DNA from: Candidatus Phytoplasma pini
GTDB taxonomy: Bacteria > Bacillota_I > Bacilli_A > Acholeplasmatales > Acholeplasmataceae
Assembly (NCBI RefSeq): GCF_007821455.1
Contig: NZ_VIAE01000001.1
Span: 46,224-110,223 of the forward strand
Direction of reading: 5' to 3'
DNA length: 64,000 nucleotides
This document shows, one piece after another, positions 57,371 through 64,000 of this stretch. The translations under genes were made by a program, and so were the position numbers. Below the pieces are notes generated by a model that did no database searches, was not told where the DNA came from, and saw only the letters and a list, made by a program, of their open reading frames with translations. The first letter of the stretch is position 1. Each line of letters opens with the position of its first letter.

Positions 57371-59329
57371 TTATATTTTATTTTTATCATTTTCGTTTTG
57401 TACTGTTTTTTGATCTTCTTTTTGATCTATTATATTTAAATCAATATATTCGCTTGAAACATTTTGTTTTTTTTCCTCTTCGAACCAAAATAACATACCT
57501 GTTTTATCAATTTCATCAATATCTTTTTTAGATAAAGTTTCTAAATCTATTAAATACTCAGAAATTTTAGATAAAAGTTCTTTATTTGCAGAAATAATTT
57601 TCTTAGCCATTTCATAACAATTTGATATAATTTCTTGAATAGCTTGATCAATTTCTAAAGCTTTTGGATCTGAAAAATTTTTATGAAAATATTTTTCATC
57701 TTCTACGAATTGTGTTAATCCTATTTTGCTCATTCCAAATTTAGTAACCATCATTCTCGCGATTTCTGTTGCTCTTTCGAAATCTCCAACAGCCCCGTTT
57801 GAAATATCATCTAAAAACAATTCTTCCGATGCTCTTCCGCCTAATAAAATAGTAATTTCAGCCAATAATTTTTTCTTGGAAGAAAAAAATAATTCTTCTT
57901 CATCCAATATCAAATTATAACCACCCGCATCGCCACGAGGGATAATAGTTACTTTTTGTACTTTTTTAGAATCTGGCAAACGTAATCCAATAACAGCATG
58001 TCCAGCTTCATGATAAGCCACCATTTTTTTCTCTTTTTCAGAATATTTTCTACTTTTCTTAGCAGGGCCCATTAAAATACGATCAGTAGCTTCACTTAAG
58101 ATTTTTTTATCAATAAAAGAAGATTTTTTGCGAATAGCTAATAAAGCAGCTTCGTTTAAAATACCTTCTAATTGTGCTCCGCTCATTCCTGGAGTTTGTT
58201 TAGCTAATTCTTCTAAATTAACATCAGGTCCTAATTTTTTATTAGAAGCGTGTAATTTCAAAATAGCTTCTCTATCTTTCAAATTAGGTAAATTAACACG
58301 AAAAATACGATCAAATCTTCCTGGTCTTAATAAAGCTGAATCTAACATTCTTGGTTTATTAGTTGCCGCTATTACAATAACGCCTGTATTTTGATTATAA
58401 CCATCTAATTCCACTAATAATTGATTTAAAGCTTGTTCTTGTTCCGCAAAATTAGAATGAGAACCTCTTTTACGAGCAATAGTTTCAATTTCATCTATGA
58501 AAATAATACAAGGAGCGTTTTTCTTAGCTTTCTTAAATAAATTTCTCATACGAAGAGCAGCTAAACCCGCGTACATTTCTACAAATTCAGAACCTGAAAC
58601 TGCTATAAAAAGCACACCTGCTTCACCAGCTAAAGCTTTTGCTAATAAAGTTTTTCCGGTACCTGGTAAGCCAGATAATAAAATACCTTTCGGGATTCTA
58701 GCTCCCATTTCAACATATTTTTGAGAATTTTTAAGAAAATCTACTAACTCTTTCATTTCTTCTTTTTCTTCTTGAGCGCCGGCAATATCTTTAAAAGTTA
58801 TATCAGGTTTTCGAGAACGTAAAAAATCAAGAAACTCATTATTAGGAGATTTATCTTGACCTTGTTTATCCATAAATTGTTCTAATAAAGGAGAAATTGT
58901 AAATTTTAATGATGTATATAAATAATAAAAAAATAAAATACTTAAACACATAGAAAAACCAGCAAGAAAAGAATCTTTAAAATTTGCTAAATGATCTTGC
59001 TTTGGTTCTACACCACTAATTATAGAATTTTTTTCTTTACCTTCTATTTTATCACATATTTTATTATATTGAAAAATATTCACCCATGGATATTTTTTTA
59101 TTTGACCATTTAACAAAGTTATTTTAATATTATAAAAAGAATCACTCATCAAAGTAGGTTCAATTTTTTTAATTTCATCTTTTTCTAAAAAATCCAATAT
59201 TTCCAATGCATTTGGGCCAATTGAAGGTTCATTTATGATATAAAATAAAGGTGCCATTATATGATATAACATAATTATAATAATAATATGCCAAATATTA
59301 ATCTTTTTTAAAATATCTTTTAATTCCAT
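57371..59329 (-). CDS. ftsH: ATP-dependent zinc metalloprotease FtsH
   Basis: Membrane AAA protease for quality control; 652 aa. Two N-terminal membrane segments (about 13-33 and 122-143) enclose a small outer domain. AAA domain: GLPGTGKTLLAKALAG (Walker A), IIFIDEIETIARKRG (Walker B; family DEID, here DEIE), and the SRH with AATNKPRMLDSALLRPGRFDR. Pore residue segment EMYAG (family FVEMFVG). The zinc site is HEAGHAVIG with a distal Asp in the FERATEIARMM region. The C-terminal tail (about 615-652) is acidic and Lys-rich. Full length. The substrate is unknown. Confidence 0.96.
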   Translation of the reverse strand: MELKDILKKINIWHIIIIIMLYHIMAPLFYIINEPSIGPNALEILDFLEKDEIKKIEPTLMSDSFYNIKITLLNGQIKKYPWVNIFQYNKICDKIEGKEKNSIISGVEPKQDHLANFKDSFLAGFSMCLSILFFYYLYTSLKFTISPLLEQFMDKQGQDKSPNNEFLDFLRSRKPDITFKDIAGAQEEKEEMKELVDFLKNSQKYVEMGARIPKGILLSGLPGTGKTLLAKALAGEAGVLFIAVSGSEFVEMYAGLAALRMRNLFKKAKKNAPCIIFIDEIETIARKRGSHSNFAEQEQALNQLLVELDGYNQNTGVIVIAATNKPRMLDSALLRPGRFDRIFRVNLPNLKDREAILKLHASNKKLGPDVNLEELAKQTPGMSGAQLEGILNEAALLAIRKKSSFIDKKILSEATDRILMGPAKKSRKYSEKEKKMVAYHEAGHAVIGLRLPDSKKVQKVTIIPRGDAGGYNLILDEEELFFSSKKKLLAEITILLGGRASEELFLDDISNGAVGDFERATEIARMMVTKFGMSKIGLTQFVEDEKYFHKNFSDPKALEIDQAIQEIISNCYEMAKKIISANKELLSKISEYLIDLETLSKKDIDEIDKTGMLFWFEEEKKQNVSSEYIDLNIIDQKEDQKTVQNENDKNKI

Positions 59330-59449
59330 ATCTCTACCTATAGTATTTTTTTAAATTTTGAAAAAATTTTAAATTATCTTTTAGCAAAAAAAATACTAAC
59401 ACTTATTAATATAATATATAATTCAAAAATAAAACAATTTATAAAAAAA

Positions 59450-60727
59450 TTACTTAATAATGTCTGTTCCCATATAACTACACAAAACTTCAGGAATTGT
59501 AACACTTCCATCATCATTTTGATAATTTTCTATAATAGCTGCTAATGTTCTACCAATAGCTAAAGCAGAACCATTTAAAGTATGCACATATTTTTTTGAA
59601 ATTTTTTTAGAATCAAGAAATTTAATATTAGATCTTATAGCTTGGAATGATTCTGCATTACTAATAGAAGCAATTTCATAATAACACTTTTGCCCAGGGA
59701 AAAAAACTTCAATATCATATGTTTTAGCCATACTAAAACCTAAATCGTTCGCGTCTAAAACTACAACTTTATATGGTAATTTTAACTTTTTTAAAATATC
59801 TTCAGAATCTTTTAACATTTCTTCTAAATGTTTGTAAGAAAAATAAGGTTCTACAAATTGAATTAATTCTATTTTATTAAATTGTTTTTGTCTCAAAATC
59901 CCTCTTGTATTAGAACCTGATGCACCAGCTTCTTGTCGAAAACAAGTTGTGAATCCCACATATTTTATAGGCAACTGATTAATATTTAATATTTCGTTTC
60001 GATGAAAATTAATAATAGGTACTTCTGCTGTAGGATTCAAATACCAATCTTTTTGATCTAAGTCTAAACGAAAAAGTTCCTTTTTAAATTTAGGCAATTG
60101 GCCTGTAGCATACATAGAACTTTCATTAACAATAAAAGGTGGAAATATCTCTTGATATCCTTTTTGTATATGAGTATCAATCATAAAATTAATTAAAGAT
60201 CTTTCTAAGCGAGCTCCTAAACCTTTTGCAACAACAAACTTACTACCTACAATTTTGGAAGCTCTTTTAAAATCTAAAATATCTAATTGTTTCCCTAATT
60301 CTAAATGATTTTTTATCGGAAAAGAGAATATTCGAGGTTCTAAAAAACTATAAACTTCTAATGAATTATTTTTATTTTTAGTTCCTTGAGGAACAGAAAA
60401 ATGAGGTATATTAGGAACAAAAGATAAAATATCAAATATTTTATGATCAATAATCGATAATCTTTCTTCTAATTCTTTTATTTTTTGTTTCGAAATTTTC
60501 TCTTTGCAAAATAAATCTTCTTTCAATTCATAATTATCTTGAATTTTATTAATATTATGAGATAAATCATTTTTATGAAATCTCAACATTTCTATTTGAG
60601 AAATTAATTCTTTCCTAGAATGATTCAAAGGCAATAAATCTTTTAAAAAAGAAAAATCGTTTCCTCTTTTTGATAGTTTTTCAATAACTAAATTTATATT
60701 TGAGATAACAAATTTTAAATCTAACAC
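59450..60727 (-). CDS. serS: seryl-tRNA synthetase
   Basis: Class IIa synthetase, 425 aa. An N-terminal coiled-coil arm (about 25-105) binds the long variable arm of tRNA-Ser, two genes of which are in this window. Motif 2 is TTCFRQEAGASGSNTRGILRQKQFNKIE (key FRxEAGxxGxxTRG..R.HQF, here RQKQF). EIASISNAESFQAIRSNIKF matches family SCSNCxDFQARR-type sequence. Motif 3 is LNGSALAIGRTLAAIIEN. It lies 120 bases upstream of ftsH on the same strand. Confidence 0.97.
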   Translation of the reverse strand: MLDLKFVISNINLVIEKLSKRGNDFSFLKDLLPLNHSRKELISQIEMLRFHKNDLSHNINKIQDNYELKEDLFCKEKISKQKIKELEERLSIIDHKIFDILSFVPNIPHFSVPQGTKNKNNSLEVYSFLEPRIFSFPIKNHLELGKQLDILDFKRASKIVGSKFVVAKGLGARLERSLINFMIDTHIQKGYQEIFPPFIVNESSMYATGQLPKFKKELFRLDLDQKDWYLNPTAEVPIINFHRNEILNINQLPIKYVGFTTCFRQEAGASGSNTRGILRQKQFNKIELIQFVEPYFSYKHLEEMLKDSEDILKKLKLPYKVVVLDANDLGFSMAKTYDIEVFFPGQKCYYEIASISNAESFQAIRSNIKFLDSKKISKKYVHTLNGSALAIGRTLAAIIENYQNDDGSVTIPEVLCSYMGTDIIK

Positions 60728-61173
60728 TTATAAGATAACCTCATAAAAAAAATTTATAAATTACTATTTTATTTTCTTATTGATTTTATTAATTAAGAAA
60801 TAATGAAAAAATTAAATTCAAAATATTAATATAATATCAATAATATCCATGCATAATACAAAATAGTAATATTCATATTACAAAAATTATTTAATTTTTA
60901 TTTTTCATGATTAAAAAAAATTAATCAATAAAATAATTAATAACACGAATAATTAATTTACATCTAACTTGTAATAAAATACAATTTAATATATTAATAC
61001 TAATTAGTGTTTTAGTATTATAAAAAATGTTTATAATCAAATTCTATATTTATAATAACATAAAATAAACCTAACATATATTACATGTTTATGTTTAATA
61101 TTTAATAATCTATTTTGAAAAAATAAAAGATACAATTATCGTCAATAATATCAATTATCATTATCATATCTTA
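60728..61173. other. AT-rich gap between serS and rpsT
   Basis: 446 bases with stops in all frames. No RNA gene or terminator with a clear T run was recognised. It should contain the serS promoter on the minus strand. Confidence 0.5.
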
Positions 61174-61437
61174 TTATTTAATAGTGTTTTTTAACTTGGA
61201 TAAATTAGATTTATGCCTTGAGACAAAATTTTTATGATAAATTTTTTTAGATAAACCTTTATCTAAAGCTGAAATGCTAAGATCAAAAAACAAATTCATT
61301 TGTTGTTTATTTTCGTCAGTCGCAAATCCTTTAAATTTCTTAATTAGAGTTTTAGTACGCGATTTAAAACAACTATTTTTCAATCTACGTTTTTGATCAG
61401 TTTTAATACGTTTTTTTTGTTGTTTAATATTTGCCAT
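61174..61437 (-). CDS. rpsT: 30S ribosomal protein S20
   Basis: Small basic ribosomal protein of 87 aa, helical. The start MANIKQQKKRIKTDQKRRLKN is typical (family MANIKSAKKRIRxxxKRRxxN), and the end keeps ALDKGLSKKIYHKNFVSRHKSNLSKL (key: DKxxxKGxIHKNxAARxKSRL). Probably monocistronic: gaps of over 400 bases lie on both sides. Confidence 0.96.
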   Translation of the reverse strand: MANIKQQKKRIKTDQKRRLKNSCFKSRTKTLIKKFKGFATDENKQQMNLFFDLSISALDKGLSKKIYHKNFVSRHKSNLSKLKNTIK

Positions 61438-62092
61438 AATTTAAATTTTCCTTAATTTCCTTCTTTAAATTAAATTTTTTAATTAAATAAAATCGATGTT
61501 AAAATTTTAAATCTTTAATTAACGTAAAAAATATTTTTAAATTTATGATTAATATGTATTTAATGATAATATTTCCTAATTCTAGTATTATCATAAAAAA
61601 TTCAAAATTTAATAACGCTTTTTTTGCACACTAACAAAAAATTATTTTATTATCTATTTTTTAAAATATTTTTTTCTATTAGTATCAATAAATACATTAA
61701 TATAATATAATAAATATTATTAAAAATTACTTTAAATTTTAAAAATTAATTTAAAAAATATTTATATAATAAATATTATTACAAAAAATACTATGAATCT
61801 AAAAATTAAAAATAAAAATAAACTTAAAAATCTATAGAATAATCTAAAAAAGAAAAGATAAAAAATTAAAAGAATTGCTATAATTGTATTATGTTAAAAT
61901 TAAATATATATAGGGATGAAAAAAATATATAGAAAAAATTAATTTTCAAAATAAAAATTCGAAATTAATTAATATTATAAAAATATTTTTAAAATTGCCT
62001 AATTAATCTAATTAATGAATTTATTTTAAAAAACGAAAAATTAATTTTCATCAATGTTATGTAAGTGAATATGAGGTATAAAATATAAAAAA
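61438..62092. other. AT-rich divergent gap between rpsT and pgsA
   Basis: 655 bases between divergent genes, so it should contain both promoters. Several TATAAT-like strings occur (for example near 61875-61910) without a convincing -35. No ORF, RNA gene or hairpin terminator is supported. Confidence 0.5.
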
Positions 62093-62785
62093 ATGAAAAA
62101 ATTTACAAGAATAGTAGCTAATTTACTTACCCTATTTCGTATTTGTTTAGTTTTTGTAATGTTACCTTTTTTATTTTATATCGAGAAGAAACAAATAAAA
62201 ATTGAATCTACATCTACATTTATAAAATTTTTTAAAGATTCAAGGATTTGGTTCAGTATTATTTTTTTATTAGCGAGTATAACAGATTATTTAGATGGAT
62301 ATATTGCTAAAAAATTTAAAAAACAAAGTATTTTCGGTAAATTTTTTGATCCAATAGCTGATAAACTATTAGTTATTATTTCTTTTTTATATATTCATTT
62401 ATTATGTAATAAAGCAGTATTGTTTGAAGATTATCAAATAGAAGAAAATATTGAATATTATGTTTTAGGCGTTCTTGTCCTAAGTATTATGAGAGATTTT
62501 TTAATTATGGGTGTGCGTTTAATAGCTTTTGAACAAAAAAAAATTATAAAATCATCTTTTTTAGGAAAATTAAAAACTATTTTCGCTTTTATATCTATAA
62601 TTTTTATTTTATTATCTAATATAATTAGACAATCTTTTGTAGAAACATGTTCTGTAAATACAATACATATGTTGATTAAATCTTGTTTAATTATAAATGC
62701 TGTTTGCATCTTTATTTCTGGTTTATATTACATAATAAAACATTTCAAAATTATTGAAAAAAATTTCTATAATAAACAAAAATAA
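62093..62785 (+). CDS. pgsA: CDP-diacylglycerol-glycerol-3-phosphate 3-phosphatidyltransferase
   Basis: Makes phosphatidylglycerophosphate from the CDP-diacylglycerol produced by CdsA; membrane protein of 230 aa. The start ANLLTLFRICLVFVMLPF is typical. The CDP-alcohol motif is TDYLDGYIAKKFKKQSIFGKFFDPIADK (key: D..DG..A...G...D...D, all Asp kept; the usual AR is AK). Several membrane helices follow. GAGGT lies about 14 bases before ATG. recA starts 31 bases downstream, so the two share a transcript, a pairing also common in Firmicutes. Confidence 0.93.
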   Translation: MKKFTRIVANLLTLFRICLVFVMLPFLFYIEKKQIKIESTSTFIKFFKDSRIWFSIIFLLASITDYLDGYIAKKFKKQSIFGKFFDPIADKLLVIISFLYIHLLCNKAVLFEDYQIEENIEYYVLGVLVLSIMRDFLIMGVRLIAFEQKKIIKSSFLGKLKTIFAFISIIFILLSNIIRQSFVETCSVNTIHMLIKSCLIINAVCIFISGLYYIIKHFKIIEKNFYNKQK

Positions 62786-62816
62786 ATATAAAAATATAAG
62801 GAAAAGAAAATTAATT

Positions 62817-63833
62817 ATGAATAAAGAAAATAAAGTTATAAATAATGATGAAAATAAAAACATATTAGAACAAACACTTAAAGACATTGAAAAACGTTTT
62901 GGCAAAGGCAGTATTATGAGATTAAATTCTGAAAAGATAAATAAATTAGAAGTAATACCGACAGGTTCTTTGGCTTTAGATATTGCTCTCGAAATAGGAG
63001 GTTTTCCAAAAGGAAGAGTTGTTGAAATTTTTGGTCCAGAAAGTTCAGGAAAAACTACATTAACATTACATGCTGTAGCAGAAGCGCAAAAAAAAGGAGG
63101 ATATGTAGCTTTTATAGATTTAGAAAATGCTTTAGATGCGCAATATGCTAAAAAAATAGGAGTTGATATTAATAACTTTATAATTTCTCAACCTGATTCA
63201 GCCGAAAAAGCTCTAGATATTGTAGAAATGCTAATTAAAAGCAGAAGTGTTAGCTTAATTGTTTTAGATTCGGTCGCCGCTTTAACTCCTGAAGCCGAAC
63301 TAAGAGGCGAAAGTGGAGATTCTCATATGGGATTACATGCTCGTATCATGGGACAAGCAATGAGAAAACAATCTACTATTATATCAAAAAATAATACTAC
63401 TGTTATTTATGTAAACCAATTAAGAGAAAAAGTAGGAAATATTTATGGGAGTTCTGAAACAACTCCAGGTGGAAAAGCTTTAAAATATTTCGCTTCTTTA
63501 AGATTAGACATAAGAAGAACCGAATATATTAAAGATAATAATAATAATATTTTAGGTATTAAATCTAATGTTAAAGTTGTTAAATCTAAAGTTTCTTCTC
63601 CTTTTAAAAAGGCTACTTTAGAAATAATCTATAATCAAGGAATTTCGAGACAAGGAGAAATATTAGATTTAGCCGTAGAACTAGATTTAATTCAAAAAAG
63701 TGGCACTTGGTATAATTATAAAAATAAACCAATAGGTCAAGGTAAAGAAAAAGTTAAAGAATTTTTGGAACAAAATCCCAATATAGCTAAAGATTTAGAA
63801 ATGAAAATAAAGCAAAAACATAACTTATCATGA
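62817..63833 (+). CDS. recA: recombinase RecA
   Basis: Strand-exchange protein for homologous recombination; 338 aa from ATG at 62817 (AAGGAAAAG 11 bases upstream; the open frame reaches 62754 but those residues do not fit the family). Landmarks are DIEKRFGKGSIMRL, VIPTGSLALDIALEIGGFPKGR, Walker A GPESSGKTT, FIDLENALD (family FIDAEHALD), LIVLDSVAAL (Walker B), loop L1 ELRGESGDSHMGLHARIM, and NQLREKVGNIYGSSETTPGGKALKYFASLRLDIRR (key: NQ.R...G...G..ETTPGG.ALK). No break is seen. The stop TGA overlaps the next gene's ATG. Confidence 0.96.
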   Translation: MNKENKVINNDENKNILEQTLKDIEKRFGKGSIMRLNSEKINKLEVIPTGSLALDIALEIGGFPKGRVVEIFGPESSGKTTLTLHAVAEAQKKGGYVAFIDLENALDAQYAKKIGVDINNFIISQPDSAEKALDIVEMLIKSRSVSLIVLDSVAALTPEAELRGESGDSHMGLHARIMGQAMRKQSTIISKNNTTVIYVNQLREKVGNIYGSSETTPGGKALKYFASLRLDIRRTEYIKDNNNNILGIKSNVKVVKSKVSSPFKKATLEIIYNQGISRQGEILDLAVELDLIQKSGTWYNYKNKPIGQGKEKVKEFLEQNPNIAKDLEMKIKQKHNLS

Positions 63834-64000
63834 ATAAAAAAGTTAAAATAAAAGAATTTAAATATAATGCAGCAAATTGGAATATTCTGGAAGATCCTTA
63901 TACCCAATTTTTTTACGAGCAAAATTTAAGTCAATTTTGGCGTCCTGAGGATATTAGTTTGCAAAGCGATCTCCATGTTTGGGAAAAATTAACCCCTGAA
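63830..64000 (+). CDS. nrdF: ribonucleotide reductase small (beta) subunit, N-terminal part
   Basis: Starts at ATG 63830 in an ATGA overlap with the recA stop and is open to the end of the window (57 codons). The residues include NWNILEDPYTQFFYEQNLSQFWRPED and ISLQSDLHVWEKLTPE (key: NW...D....FW.PE.I.L..D...W..LT), the classic N terminus of class I NrdB/NrdF proteins, upstream of the di-metal site. It supplies deoxynucleotides. Whether it is NrdB or NrdF cannot be told from this part; NrdF is more usual in Mollicutes. Confidence 0.85.
   Translation, partial: MNKKVKIKEFKYNAANWNILEDPYTQFFYEQNLSQFWRPEDISLQSDLHVWEKLTPE

Noticed and set aside
57726..58724. Open frames on the plus strand opposite ftsH (three of 64-88 codons)
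   Set aside because: They lie wholly antisense to a well-conserved gene, have no ribosome site, and their composition mirrors the ftsH codons.
62458..62905. Minus-strand frames opposite pgsA and the recA start
   Set aside because: Antisense to conserved genes, hydrophobic or low-complexity, no ribosome site.
1..64000. Reading TGA as tryptophan (Mycoplasma code)
   Set aside because: valS, tsaE, recA and others end at TGA exactly where the family ends, and all conserved tryptophans are TGG.
1..64000. CRISPR array, prophage, integrative element or intact insertion sequence
   Set aside because: No regularly spaced repeats, cas genes, phage structural genes or transposase were found. The Xer-type recombinase sits with dut in a housekeeping context.

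Overview
The window is very AT-rich and densely coded. It reads as a piece of chromosome from a phytoplasma ('Candidatus Phytoplasma', Acholeplasmatales, Mollicutes). The basis is the reduced bacterial gene set, the AT bias of codons and spacers, the absence of cell-wall genes, and two proteins built as signal peptide, charged stalk and C-terminal membrane anchor. Tryptophan is TGG, and TGA ends genes such as valS, tsaE and recA, so the standard bacterial code is used. That fits phytoplasmas and acholeplasmas and argues against Mycoplasma or Spiroplasma. I cannot fix the species. Intact eno and gpmI argue against 'Ca. P. mali', which is reported to lack lower glycolysis.

Layout. Bases 1-9150: sufS (-), a secreted or anchored protein (+), tRNA-Ser(GCU) (-) between 28-bp inverted repeats, engB and valS (+), a frameshifted membrane-protein gene (-) and rpmB (+). 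Bases 9250-27440 are all on the minus strand: rpsB, tsf, pyrH, frr and cdsA; dut with a Xer recombinase; an ER-type signal peptidase; glnS; the t6A genes tsaE-tsaB-tsaD; gyrB-gyrA; and a PcrA-type helicase. Bases 27900-31700 (+): ackA, tRNA-Ser(GGA), thyA-folA-plsC. Bases 31730-46310 (-): thrS, mnmE, an nrnA-like DHH gene, a complete CUT1-type ABC importer, asnS, a DEAD-box helicase with nfo, nusB and sodA, with one small membrane protein on the plus strand. Bases 47100-51400 (+): eno, gpmI and a second anchored coiled-coil protein. Bases 51650-61440 (-): acpS, ligA, argS, rluD, ftsH, serS and rpsT, with a decayed group II intron 3' end on the plus strand next to ligA. Bases 62090-64000 (+): pgsA, recA and the start of an nrdF-type gene cut by the window edge.

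How the genes work together. Most serve translation (six aminoacyl-tRNA synthetases, ribosomal proteins, EF-Ts, RRF, tRNA and rRNA modification) and DNA maintenance (gyrase, ligase, RecA, PcrA, endonuclease IV, dUTPase, Xer). Nucleotide supply is covered by PyrH, ThyA, DHFR and the ribonucleotide reductase subunit. Lipid synthesis is represented by PlsC, CdsA, PgsA and AcpS. Energy and import are represented by enolase, phosphoglycerate mutase, acetate kinase and the ABC importer. The presence of both GlnRS and AsnRS implies direct charging of Gln and Asn.

Most worth a second look: folA has no usual start codon and overlaps thyA; a gene at 7623-8118 is broken at two poly-A runs; a group II intron remnant lies at 52098-52440; the two anchored surface-protein candidates; a 28-bp perfect inverted repeat flanks tRNA-Ser(GCU); and a terminator-like hairpin sits between rpsB and tsf. 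I saw no CRISPR array, no intact insertion sequence, no prophage and no clearly new multi-gene system.
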